From Hydractinia symbiolongicarpus (Eukaryota; Cnidaria; Hydrozoa; Anthoathecata; Hydractiniidae), in assembly GCF_029227915.1 (NCBI RefSeq), contig NC_079875.1, positions 12,087,001-12,151,000 on the forward strand: DNA of 64,000 nt, read 5' to 3'. A model generated the notes under the pieces. That model saw only the letters and a list, made by a program, of their open reading frames with translations, ran no database searches and was not told the origin of the DNA. Position numbers and translations under genes: made by a program. Positions 1 through 14,200 of the stretch are shown one piece after another; within the stretch, counting starts at the first letter, position 1, and each line of letters starts with the position of its first letter.

Positions 1-2205
1 TCCCATTAAATTACAAAATCAGAAACAAAACAATAATAAATAACTTAACACACACATTTTAAATTCTATAAAATTCGTTCCACTTGTCATATTGCATGTG
101 ATCCCCCTTGTTAGGTGCACAGGTAATGTGAAAAAAATTATAGATGAATTTCAGCGTGACGTCATTAGTTTACTTTTTAGCGGTAAGCTCCTTGGCTATG
201 GCTTTTGGGTGGCAGGAAAAAAGATGCTAGGATTTGGTGAAGAAAGGTCTTTTACTGTGGATTTCTTCTAATGGAGACATCGTTGAGGTTATAATCTAAT
301 ATCGAGTGTAAGTTGATGGCTTCTGACTTATTTGAATTCATTAAGAATGCCTCGTTTGAAGAAATGAACTGATAATTACTTTGCTTCACCTAGCAACCCA
401 ATCTTTTTCCCTGCCACGCAAATGCGAAAGCGAAAGAGCTTAACTAAAACTAAAGCTAGCTATTTATGCTTAGTAAACACATATAAAGAGAAGCAATAGT
501 AATGTAAAATTAGTAACATTACAGTTCAACAAACCAAAGTTTTCCGTTTTTTAGTCAACCAACAGCTTTATGTATAGCATTTTGAATTTTAGGACAATAC
601 ATCAGTTACGCGCCAGGGCACATGAATTATGCAACAAAACGTAAACAAATATGGCTACATACGCGTTAAAATATAAAAAAATGTGGCTTTTTCTGGGAAA
701 TGCGAGTCTGCTTGATCCACTGACATAAAAACCAAATGTCTAAAAATATCAAAGTTCTTACTATTTGTGATTTCAAATCCACTTTAAACTCTAGCCTTTG
801 TTTTCTACTTCTAACTTTACTTCACATCTAGCTCCACTTCTCACTTCACTTTTTTACTTCTTCAGTTGGTCTCATTTCTTTTTAAATACATAGCTATGCT
901 TTTTTAAACCACTTTTCCCCCTTTTTTTCAAGGTAAAGGGATCGTTCTTCTGTGCTTTTTTTTGGTGGCCTTTATTTTTTACTTCTAAATTTACTTCTAG
1001 CTCCACTTAGCTCCACTTTCACTTCCAACTTCACTTTTCTACTTCTTCACTTGGACTTTTTTCTTTTTAAATATGCTTTTTTAAACCATTTATTTTACTT
1101 TTTTTAAGATTGTTCTTTTGTGGGTTTTTTTTGGTGGCGAAAGGACATCATTTTTCAAAAGTTAACCGTTAAATTTATCTCAGCAAATCAAATTGAGTTA
1201 TTTTCATCGCGTGATGTAAACAAAGTGAACCCACTAGCAAAATGGACATAATTTTTTTTCGGCGACTTCAAAGAGAATTTCGGGAACACTAAAGGAAAAT
1301 GGCGATATCAACTTCGCCTATCACAGACAGACGGACACACTTAGCGTATTATTATATAGATTTTAGGTATTTTATAATTTATTTCATCATAATAGAAAAT
1401 TTATTTATCCTTAAGAACACGTATTTTCAAAAAAAATGTCACAATATACTGAGTGTGTGGCAACAGAGAATACCATACCCTTGAACAAATTTAATGGAAT
1501 AGCATTACTTACATTAATGTCTTCAATTATACTCCCCTTGTTGTTTTTAACAAATATAAATTTGCTGACACTTTCAACTGGTACAAATGTCTAAGATAAA
1601 GCATGTAAAATAGTACATTAAGTAACTAAATAATGAAATAAAGTACATACATAATCAGCTAAAAATCCCATTTTGAAAGTGAAAAAAAAATTCTTTAATT
1701 CAACAGAGAAATAATTCGAGCCATGAGTCAATTAGGAAGCAATTAAGAGTTTCACACAAGATGCAAATTACCCCAGTGGGGTACTATACTCAAAAATATA
1801 TATATCTCAAAAAATATATCTTAAAGAAAAAAGGGTGAAAAGGAAATTTAGCTGAACTGGTGGAATTTAACTTGGCTGATGACAAAAATATCAAATTTAA
1901 CAGCAATTTAATTTGGCGGATGAAATATTGTTTTAGAAAAAAACATGCAAGTTCATGTTTTTCTTTTAAAAAAAGGGCACTACGTTTTTTTACAATATCA
2001 GTCATAAATTTTATTAAAAAAAAAAAAAATACTAAAATAATTTAATTTTGGCGGATTTTTGTCAAAGCTGCCAGATCCACCAATTTAACTTTCCCTAAAA
2101 AAATTTCTGAGGTATATATTTCAAGAGACCATATATATGCTCACCTAAAAGAAATGAGTAAAACTCCCTGAACAAAAACTAAAAATGTTTACATTCCCGC
2201 ATTAC
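1..2205. other. TRPM intron or downstream sequence, no exon recognised
   Basis: AT-rich sequence with no convincing exon. It contains a roughly 170-bp direct duplication (about 795-1136), a perfect CRE palindrome TGACGTCA at 157-164, and several short GGCGGAT-bearing AT-rich repeats between 1855 and 2095. Since the exon at 2206-2340 ends in a donor, this is probably intron. Confidence 0.5.
795..1136. repeat. Direct duplication, two imperfect copies of about 170 bp
   Basis: Two successive blocks share the order CTTCTAA(C/A)TTTACTTC, AGCTCCACTT, ACTTCTTCA(G/C)TTGG, TTTTTAAATA, GCTTTTTTAAACCA and TTTTTTTTGGTGGC. The copies start near 810 and 980 and differ by small indels. Confidence 0.7.
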
Positions 2206-5200
2206 CTCTAAATAAAGCACCGAAAGTCTTCCATAATCAAGGAACCTGTTAATATCAAAGCCATTATCAAGAAGAAGCTTCACAAACTCATGCTTGCCTC
2301 CAGATAAAGCATCCATCATTATATCTTCTAGGGAAGAGTTCTATGAAAAGAAATATAATTTTACCACTCAATGTATCTAAAATGACAGCAGTACCTTATC
2401 AAGTGACAGTAACAATGAGAAGTAGATTTCTATTACAGTGAACTCCTTAAAAGAAATGCAAGACTTTAATCAGATTCATATTCAATTCAATGAGAAAAAT
2501 TCCACTACAACGAGGGTTGTGGCTATATTGACGTGTATGTCAAAGGTAAAGAAAAGTTGAAATCCTTTTAAAGCTTTCAGAAGTTTATTTAGAACATGGA
2601 AATTATCATTGCTAAGAATCTGTATAGTTAAATCTCTGCACATTCTAAATTTTCTCTCTTTACGTAACTTAATTTAACCTTTTTTATTTTTAAATGTTTA
2701 CAAGTTTACGGAATTCTCGAGCCAAAGCTGCAGTTTTTATGTTCTTTGCCTTTGCCTGTAAGTGATCAGTTGCAGAGTTATGACCAAGTTATGATGTTTT
2801 GTCTAATGTGCAGGGTTGTAGCTATTTACTATAGGGAAAAGGCTGTTTAGAGAACTTATAGGGACAAGTTGACCATGTCTTGCTCCTATAGCTTATTGCA
2901 TCAATGACAGCTCAGAAGTACCTACATTGGTAATAACACTTCTTTAGCAGTCCCTTCAAGCTTTATAAGAGAAGGTTTCTTTATGTCTTAATAGGAGAGG
3001 ATGCTGAGCTTTTACCTGCCCAAAGACAATTTGTAAAAATATTTCTTAGTATAAATTTTTACATTACTCATGCAATTATGTAATCAAAAATAAATTTCCT
3101 AATGCAGAAAAAATAATTCCATGAACGTTTTTCATGCCATTTTTAAAAAAGATGTTTTCCACGATTTTTCCCAGACCAAAGGAATTTCAAGATTGGCCTA
3201 CAAATCAAGATTCTGCTTTAACAGCTTCCTGGCAGACAAGCAACTTCTCGTGAATTTTGAGAATTGTCAAGAGTCTAATCCTGTTGAAAACATGGACAAG
3301 TGAATTTGTAGTGTTTCCTCAATATATTGATATTGATAAAATATGTATATATTTATTTAAAATTCACAAATAAATATTATTGATAAATATAAGAAAGCAA
3401 AAATGCTATAAATTTTAACTGAAAATCCCAAAGATATAACTTTAAATCTAGTAAAAATATACCTACATGATTTGTTTCAATATTATCTGTAAAAAGGTAC
3501 TTTTTAGCAATGTCAGCCCGGTTCCAAGACATTGCTAATTCCAATTGTGAAATGATGGAAAGCACATTTTTATCTAAAAAACAAAAAAGATTGCCAGCAG
3601 GTAACCCATGTGTAATCAACAGATCAACGGATATCAGTTCTTCTCTCAAAAAACTTCTATAACATCTATCTTTTTAATAGGTTACAAACTAGTATCAGTG
3701 AACATGCATAAATACTCTATGGTAGATGCCATAGGACCTTCCCTTAGATTAAAATGCGTTTGTTAGCCATGTACGAACCTGTCTAAACATTTTTACAGAA
3801 TCTGTTTGAAAAGTACAACAATAATAAGAATCATGCATGACATGCCCTAAACTACTCTAAACACGTAGTGGTTGAAATTAGCAGTTTCTGTGCTTGCACA
3901 GTTTCCCTGACTCCATAGAATATTAAACACACTAGCACTGCCTATTGGTAACAGTACCATCTGAAATTAAGAAGGTTATCATGAGTCAATAAGTAAATAA
4001 ACCATTGTCAGGAGATCATCATTTTTTAGTTCCATAAAATTTTGTTAAGATATAAGTATATAAATAATCATTTTTTGTTTGCACCTAGCTTTAAGTTCTA
4101 AATGAATTATGTGTTATTTGTTGTCAAATGTGATTTACACCTTGAATTGATGGGACAGGCTACGTTGTAAACATGTTTGGATATTTAAAAATTAAAATCA
4201 GTGTTTTTTGAACCTTTACCTCAATATGTTTCACAAAGTGTTCAAAAATCTACAAGTCCCTGGGCATACTGTCAGAGTTGGTTGTCAACATAACGTATTA
4301 TTTTTTTGAATTTCTGCGCCCGAAGGCGTAAGAAATTCTTTAAAACCGTCGTTTTTTCCTTTCGGAGCATTTTTTGAAAAAAAAAATCGACCCTGGGATT
4401 TCACGTTCCTCTGAGAAGATAGTATTGGTATAACGGACTAAAACTAACCCTGTCCCAAATGGTCAATTGCAACATCACAGATTTAAACTTCATACCCAAA
4501 CTCCCTAAGTACTGGGAAGTCATCTAAATGATGTTTCAGGCCAACTTGGTATTTATTTTCGACAAAATTTGGCACAGTTAACAAAAAAAGTATGCTGAAC
4601 ATGATGGTGACATCAAAATTTTGATTTGTGTCACCTAAATGCTATTTTAGGCCAAAATTGGTCCAAAAATAAAATCCACTTCCTTTTCGGCCAAATTTGG
4701 CACAGTAAACAAATAAAGTATGCTGAAAATGATGATGATACAAAATTTTGATTTTTTGTCACCTAAATGTCATTTCAGGCCAAAATTTGCCCAAAAATTA
4801 AAACTACTTTATTTTTGACAAAAATTGGCACAGTTAATAAGACCATAAACGTTTCAATCGCAGGACTTTCAACCATGAATGATAGGCTGTATTTTTTGTT
4901 AGCAATTATCTTAAAATATGAGTTTATTATGACACGTTTCGTCTTGTTTGCGTTTGTTGTAAGATATAATGTCCCTTGTGTGCTTTATCTTCAGAGCTTC
5001 ATGCACAAAAAACATTTTTGAATGTTTGGCACGATAACACAACGAATTAGCAGGTTGTCATCAAATGTTTTGGTAGCGAGCGGAAATTCTTAGAGCCCCC
5101 AGGGCTTCTAGTTTATTTTTTTAAGGATGGGGAAGAATAAGCTGATGGTGAAAAACTATCCCTATAATTCTCCATGAAACCTACATTTCCATCCAATTGA

Positions 5201-8200
5201 CACATATGAAACTGAAAGGGGGAACTATCAGGCTGGCATAATTAATAAGTAAGTCAAAAGCAGCTACAGAAACTTATAGGTTCCCGGTAACAACTGATAA
5301 GAATCATTTATCTGGAAAACGTTTACAATCAATAAATCGATAGAAAAACAATTTACCCAATTCAAATGAATTAGCAATAAGTATAGCATTAATACAAATA
5401 AAAATGCCAAATACAAAGTTTTGGAAACTAAATCATGAATTTACAAGATATGAAAAGATTAGAACAGTGTAGGGAGAACAGTATATTGAGTTTTTATGGT
5501 GAGATTTTAACCTAAAGAGCTAATAAATTCCGTCCTGAATTGTTCCTGAAAAAGAGAAAAAGTGTTTTGACTAAGGACAAATTTTCTGTGTTCAAGTAAA
5601 GTAGCAAGGAGGTAGTTCTAGCTACACAATTGGCACAATACAACATATCAAGTGCCGCAGTAAAAATATACCGATACAAAACTGGACTAAATAAACAGTA
5701 TTTTTGGTCTTTGAGTAAACAGTCTGTACTAAGACTACTTCAAAATAATGCCATCACATTAAGAAGTGTTTTTTTTTGCCATATAAATGCTTATAAACAC
5801 ATAAAAAGATACAACATAAAAATTATAAAAAATTATAAAAAGAAATACCTTCATCGTGGCTATTGACTCTCATCAATGCCAACAAAACAGCTTCATCAAA
5901 ATCACCGTCTTTACTAGGATCATATATTGTTATCTAAAAGTAACACATAGTTTTTTTTGACAATACTACAGCCCTTAAAATTAAATTTTTTTTACGCTGG
6001 CAATAAAACTGCCGACGTGAGATACATTTCAACTGATTTGCGCTGGCATTATTTTTTTGTAGTGAAATTTTTCAGCTGGCAAAAACTTTTTTCATTCACC
6101 TTTTATTAGGGCTAGACCTCTCATAAATTTGATGCATTGATCTCCTAAGACAATGACAAATGGGATTGGAGTAAAAGTCTTATTGACATACCTTCCGAAT
6201 GGTGAGCTTTGTTAGGTTAATAGTTCACTACCAACTGGCTTTTTTCACAAAACCGAGGGCAGGGCTGACTTATTTCCTGCTGTGTTGTGTGGGAGAAAGA
6301 ACTTCTGGACTTTTTTTTAATGCGATATACAATTTTTTAGATTATTATTACGAATTGAATGGCATCACAATATTCTGTAGCCTGACTGATTTTAGTTAGT
6401 GATAATGGCCTAACTTATTGAAAATCGAATGTAATTATTTTGTAGTCGCAATGAGTGGGAGTAGCCCAAACAAAATTATTGTTATTTAAAAATTTCACAA
6501 AAAAAATACGTCGGCAAAAAAATTGCTGACGCAACTACGGTATCTTTGTATTTTACGTCAGCAATTACGATGCTAATTTTAAGGGCTGTACTATTTGTTA
6601 ATAATTCATATTTTATCTGCAAAAGCGTATTGGTTAAAAAACCATTTTTAGTGCTAAAAAGATGTTATAAAGAGATAAAATAGTGAAGTCAGAATGTACA
6701 TTTTAAAACCCTCTATTCCTGAGTAGCTGCAACTGTAGAGAAGAAGCAGTAGGCAAGAATCGGTAAAATAATTGATTGATGATACACCAGTTTGGCTGTT
6801 TTGTTAGTCAAAAAAATATTTCATTTTTGTTAGGTTTACCCCCTATGTCACTTTCTTTATGGAACTTTGATTCTGTTCCATTATGTTCATTATACTGTTT
6901 AACAATAAACCTAGATACTTGTAGGTCTTGATATTGTTAAAACTGATTGATTGGATTATCATCTAATTTACAAAGTCTTTTGGCAGTACCAAATACCATA
7001 ATAATAAATTTATTCGTTTCTCGCCAGTGTGCGAAAGCCTCAAAATTGCGAGCTAATTGATTCTGCATGACGTTGATGTTCTTGAGGGAGCAGTAATTAA
7101 CTGTATCATCAGCGTACTCTACCATTTGCCAGAACATTGACGTAATTGTTAAAATCCTGGAAAAAATTAGTGGTCTTCGGATTGATTTTTGTCAAATACT
7201 ACAGTAGATAGGATTTTCGGATGATAAGATACCCTTATAACGCATTTGTTGTTTTGAGCGAATAAATAACTACAAATCATTACTGCTCGATATCGGTGAT
7301 TCCATAGTTTGGTAGTTTGTCAACAATGGTCACATGACTGATGGTGTCAGACATCTTGCTAGGTCTACATACGGTATCTGTTAGCTGACCTGTATTCATA
7401 GCCCTTCTGATGTGATCCACCAAGTATGCTGTTCCAAGCTTGGTCAACTTATTTTTCAAAATCTGAATTAATAGCTGGATATTAAATTATTGGACTTAAG
7501 ATGATGAGCCATAATTTGAGTATGTACACATTTCCTGATGACTTTAAATATTACCTGTAAAATAGTTATCAAAAGAATTTCTAGCATTGTTCCTTTTTTT
7601 AAGCGATCTGTTTGTGTCGTGCGTTAATAGTTTTGCCATGACATATGCAACATTTTCAAGAAAGCATGGGGGTATGTTGCAGCACATTTTATGTTTGAGT
7701 TCTTTGGATGACTTAGGATCTTGGTTTCAGTGATTGTTGGAGTAAGCTGTCAGTGTTTGTCTGTATCACCATGTGAAGTTTGTTAATGGGAAAACTTTAT
7801 GCTTTAAGTAACTCACAATGTTTGTAAAATATTTATAGAAATCTTCAAATATGGTCTTTCATGACTAAAAGGTTTACCGTCAATAATCAACATAGTTGGC
7901 TGATTCCTAGGTCTAGGGTTCATCAGCAAAACCTCCTTCACTGTTTTCCAGAACTGGTTGGGGCTATATTTTTATATTTTTGGGGATATATTTTTTTTAT
8001 TAATAAACAAATCCCTCAGTTCACCATACTTTCCCTATAATCCATGAATATTTTGAAACATTGTTTTGATGTTCTCAAACAAGAATTTTTCAAACAATTT
8101 TTGTGACAAACAATAACTTTTCACAGTATAAATATCTTGGGAGTTAAGGTTAATACTAATTCCACCACGTTCCATCAATAAAGTTGATTTAACCACGAAA

Positions 8201-11200
8201 TTGCAATAAGAAATAACAAAGATAGCACTCCCCTATCTCAAATATAAATGTACAATGGGCAATCCCCTGTAGAATTTTCCACAACAACTAGTGCCAATAT
8301 TAACTTATAATCTTATAACATCCTTTAAGCACTGAAGATGGTTTCTAAAAGCTGAATTTTTAAAAATATTTTAAACAAATAAGTATAGTCTTTTAAATTG
8401 AAATATGGCATTTTATATACCAACTTAATGCATCTCTACATCAAAGTAGTATTGGTAATCTAAAGTATATAATTTTTAAATCTGCTTATATCAGCCTTTT
8501 AATTTTTATTTAGTAAACTTACAAAAATCAGTACATACGTATTCCTTTTTATCCATACAAAGTTTGACATTATGAAATATGCTGAGCTGTTGAGCAACAG
8601 TCATGCCTGGCATACGAAGCATAATATTTTTTCTTAAACGCAATTCGTCTTTAGCTCCAGCATCTGTATGGGCATTTCCTTCACTCAAGTCCAGTGTGTA
8701 TGCGTACGACAAGATATCTGCTGCACGACCACTGCCCTTTACAACAACAACCGGCATGATTAAGTTGTCCGAATTATCTTTTACTGGATTATCTGAACAC
8801 GAATTTAAACTTGATAGGACTTGTTTAATTGTATTTGGACCACCTTCAATGACAATTTGAATAGCAGGCGCAACTAAAAATTAAAAGAAAGTTGTAGATG
8901 CCAAGTGAGCCTACGTGTTGAAGGTCAAAGATGTGGAATACTGACACACACATTATTAAATAAGTTATAAATGTTTTCTAGTTCAGAAGTAGAATAGTCT
9001 CTTCTTGCATATAAGCTTTGGGAGTTAATCTATTTCAACATTTCAGTTTTACAACTGCGTACACTAAACTTAATGATTACAGACTAGTTTCACAGAAGTA
9101 GAAAAGGTTAGTTGAAGAAGGTATTTTGACTCCTATTTAGTACAAAAATATTGATATTGTCAGACAAGTAAGTTTTCATTAGCCACCACAAGTTATTTTA
9201 ATCGATTTTTATCAAACTGGTTTGTTAGCATTGTCAGTTTCATGTTTTCGCTGTTTACCACCTTAATGTAAAATTGATGGCTAGAATTGATACTCCCTAT
9301 ACCTTCTTCTTTTATAAGGTACATAAAATTTGGAAAGGAAGAAAGGCTCATCCTACAATAATTTATTAAGCTTATACACAGGATAAAATGTTATGCATAG
9401 TTAAGGCTTAATATATACAACATACAAAAAATTTGAAAATGGTTCCATGTAATTTCTACTAAGTACTTTTACCCACATAGTTCAGAAGTTTCTTCTACTG
9501 TTTCCAGCTGACTCAAGAAAGAAAGTTTTTGAGGAACACTAACTAGATTAGCATAAGGTTTTAAGGCAAGTGTTAGTTGTGTGCCAATTACAGAAATACT
9601 GGAAAAAGATTCTTGGTCTAGCAAAAGTACCTGGCAAAAATTTTATAACAAGAAAAATTATTGCAGAAGGCCATATTTTTCAAGAAATGGTGTATAAATA
9701 AACCTGGGGTGCTTTAAACAGAGGAACAGAGGACTGGTCTTCAATCAGTTAAGCAAGACAGGATGGAGAATGCTATATCATGTGACCTGAATCATCATCA
9801 ACGACCTGCTCAAAACAATAATTTATTTATTTCTGATGATAATTTAAACATGTCCTCGTTTAATTTTACAACACAAGCCATCCAACAACTGCAATGTTTT
9901 CATTGCGTTTGAAAAGAAATTCTTTTCCTACAGTTGATCGAAAAATTTGCTATTGTCAGAAGACATGGTTTCTACATAAACATGTATTTTATTTTTATCC
10001 AAATGCCAATGTTTTAGTGACTTAAAAGACTTAGATCTATTTTGGCTATAGTCTACTTTCAACTTCTATGTTTTTATCCGGGTAACAGGTATTAAATGGT
10101 TTTTAAACCATTTATCCCAGCTCCATGTGGAAAAACACCAATCTTGGTAGTTTGCATGGATCTCACTATCTTCAGTCATGACATCACAGCCTTGATTACT
10201 ATTTTCCCATTATAAGTTATTAATACTGCCCTCCCACCCACTATCTATTTTCCAAAGCAAGGTAATAACTATGCACAGTTTTTTAGCTGAGGTTCCTTTT
10301 ACAATAGATGATGAAGATATATATTGTATATTATTATTGTTGTACATATTTTTTTGTTCAATTTGGTAGAAGATAAACAGCATTCTCACACAGCTTATTT
10401 ACTTATTTGAATGTCTGTTCATAATAATAAAAAAACGCAAGAATTGATGCAGTTCCTGATGCCCCATTTGGTCTGAGCTCTACATTTGTTTGGTCAGACA
10501 CGATTAAAAACGCAGTATTAGATCTTACTTTGTTTTTTATTTACAAAATTGGAATAAAATTGCAACAGCTTTGAGCCCTTTTGAAACTCAGGAACTTCAG
10601 AACAACTCAAACTTTGTACTCACAGTGTTTATCAATCTTTCTTGTATCAACTCCACCATCTGGAACAGGAATCTTTTTAAGAGCTGTAAAAACAAAATAT
10701 ATTCTCATTACTTTTCATCTATGACCCTAAACACAAATTCAGATACTGAATGATCATTCAAAAGCATCAAATAAGCGTGTATAGGCCCCAAATGTTTATT
10801 CACAAAATTTGATTGCAAACCGACGTATAGATACCAAGTTATGGGGTCGTCAGCAAAAGATTGAGAGGCCTGGGACCAGCAAGAAAGTGTGATTTTGGTA
10901 AGGAAAATTATAATATCTATGCATTAATAAAGTTTAAAAGCACATCCCTAACAGGTCTTAAATTACTGATGACAGAAAATGTCAAAATTGGCTATTACTT
11001 AAATATGACGTCATAATTTATGCAGCATAATAAAATCTGAAATTCTTTAAAAGTACATTTAAAAACACTTGTTAAACAACTTTTTAAGCTCTTTAATATA
11101 AGTCCAACATTATTTTATACCTTGGGTTCCCTTTAAAGAACCTAAATTTTATAGATGACTTCAAATGTTTAAGAAAGTTTACAGCATTTTATATTGGTAT

Positions 11201-14200
11201 ATAAAGAGTTAACATCATTTGTTTATCTTATTTTTGTTTTATTTTAAAGTTGTTTTTTATGTTTGTATCTTTGTTGGGTGTAATAGTATATATTATCAGT
11301 GTTTATTTGTTGATCTTTTCAAAAAAAGTGGAATCAGGCAAATCAGCTATTAACAGAATTTATAGTATTATAAAAACACAGGATCCAAAGCGCCCTTAAA
11401 TTAATTTTCCTCAATTGCACTTTTTTTGAGTGAAACTAAGATATGGTATGTTTCGTACCATCAACAAATAACATTAGCTGAAATAAAAACTAGTGTTTAT
11501 AAAACGTTTTACCAGAGTCAATTTGCCATTTCATTATTTCTTGCTCCAACTCTGCACGCAATTTTATTTCTTGCCCAAATTCTCGAACCTTTCCGCCATC
11601 AACAAGTATGAAATGAGTGTGATTTTTATCCAACAAAGTGTCTCCTGTTGTAAGTTTGTGACCATCTGGAGGATACTGAACCAGATCGCCACGATCAATT
11701 AAGACTTCCCTACCACTAATTACACCCCAAGTGGCCACACCTAACAGCTGGACTTTTCCATAAGGTTCATTTTCCAGTGCCTTACCAACAAATTTCATGA
11801 CCCCTGTATCTGTGCCACCAGTTATAATCCACGAATGTGTTTTCGTAGCAATCTATAAAGAAAAACATTTACCAGTAAAGTTATCCTTTTAAAATAACCA
11901 AATGATTAAGCTACAGGAAACGTTTACATTATTATGGAAAATGGATTAGCTAATGCCTTACATGGTAAGTTTGTGCCTTGGGTTTATTTTCTATTTTATA
12001 TCCTATTTTTATCCTTATTAATTCTTGTAATTTTGTAGTGTTAATATTGATCTATTGTTACTTTGAAAAGAGCATGTAAAGACACCAAATATTGTTTTAT
12101 AAACATGCCACATTTGCCTGTGTACTGTACTTTTTTATATTACTATATCAGAAGAAAAAAAAATTATGACTCAAAATATCAAGTGTCCAAAGTTTGACTA
12201 TTTGCAAGTTTATTTTTTCGTTGAACCTTTTTTAATGTCAATTCATTGCAATGAATCTATATTACCTTGTTCTCTGTAAGAACATATCAATAAAAATATT
12301 TATTTACCAGAATGGTCGTGGAAAAGATTTGCAGTACCATATCAACAAAAAAGACATAACGCCTCCAAGCATTTTTGCCAGTTTATGCAAGTAGAATTTA
12401 ATAAAATAGAAAATTTCTGCAATAAAAGAAAATTGAGGCACTGGTTTTCACATTTTGATGCAAGATGGTTTGGTGCAAATGTGTAAAATAATGGTTAAAT
12501 GTGCGCAATAAGTAACATTTAGTTATTAGAAATACCTTCCTTAATCCCCGCTTTAGTTCATCATGCAAATTTTTGTTTATTTGAAAATCAGTTGCACCAC
12601 CGGTTATCGATACAACTAAATTCGGAACTTGTTGTAATTCCCAATCTTTCTTCATCATATTCAGTATCATTAAGGGATCTGTAAAGTCTCCAACCCGAAC
12701 ATACTACAAAAAAATACAAAATGATAATTTTAGGATGTGACAAAAAGAAGTTGTAATCAGGTAACCTTCAATAACTTTAACAAGAATCATGTTTAAAATA
12801 CTTTAGCCATTGTTTTACTTTATTCTTGATAACAGAAGCATGTGAGGTTATTTTTTTATTTTTTATATTCTTTAGGGCAGTAGATAAGATAAATCAGAAA
12901 AACGTTAGATTTGATGTTGACACCTAATTTCTGTTTCTTGTTTCTTCAAATTAAAATATCAATTCAACTTATGAAATAAAGGCACCAAGGCAACCTTCAG
13001 GCCCATTTGTGCTTGGTTAACTTATAAATGTATATGATGATTTAAAAATCGATATCTATCTTTGCCTGCATAGTTAACTAAGTGCCGTCAATGCAGGACT
13101 ATAACTAAACAATTTCCGTAACTTACAAGACACAAGCCGTTATAAAAACTAAAAATGTTAAAAACGTGTGTTTACTGAGACTTTGCTTGATGTTCTGTTT
13201 GAACAATCACAAAATGATCAAGGCAAAAAACATTTGTGGATTGGTTGGTTTTTTCCGATTACAAAAAAAATATTAAAAACCATATATTTCTTTAATCGTT
13301 TGTTGAAAGGATATGATCCTATACATTATTTTGATTAGTGTTTTAGGCTCTATGCAGTAAATGCAACAGGTTAACAATTTCTGAAAAAAAAAACGTTTTG
13401 TATATGAACTGCTGACATCATCAAAATTCCTAAACCTCAAATTATTTCTGTTGTTCTTCTGCCTAAGTGAAAATTTACATGAGCTTACCAACTAGTCCTT
13501 ATAAAAATGCAGTTCCCTGTGAAAAAGGCATACTGGATGTGTCTTAATTTTTCGTTGGTGTTGCTCAATCAGTCGTGTTTAATTTGTAGATTTTTTTTAT
13601 ATATTAAGGTAAGACCAATACATATAGACAGGCACCAATAGCATTTTTAAAATTAGCAAATTCTAACTTTTTTCAACTAGTAAATTAAATAAAAGCAATT
13701 GATCAATGGCATAATCACAAGTGTAGTGACAACAAAAACAAATGAGAAGCATTGCCATAGTTTTTTATGATGGTTTTGTATACAGAACATTTTCTTTAAC
13801 TCACCTTCGCCCTTACTTGTGTTTGGTTACCTTGAAGTTTTAATTTACCAAATGCATTAGTCGGAATATGTTCCCTTGAAGACTTTTTTTCTGATACATG
13901 TTCATTTTCCACCCAGTTACAGTTTCCACAGAGCCTAAAAAACAACCCTTGTTACTTGTTAAGCTGATAATACACAAGTTAATTAGTTCCTTTAAATAAG
14001 GCTTGCTAACGCTACATTTAAAAGTTATTAAAAGTAACTTCAACTGCATTTATTTTAAAATGAAAAGAACTTAGGTGAGACACTCTAGTGGGATTGTAAC
14101 TAGAAAGCAGAACAGGCCACTTTTTTAAACATTTTTAAACCATTTGTTTATAAAGATTTCTGTAAAATCTTGTTTCTTTGCCATATTTTTTGTTTTCTTT

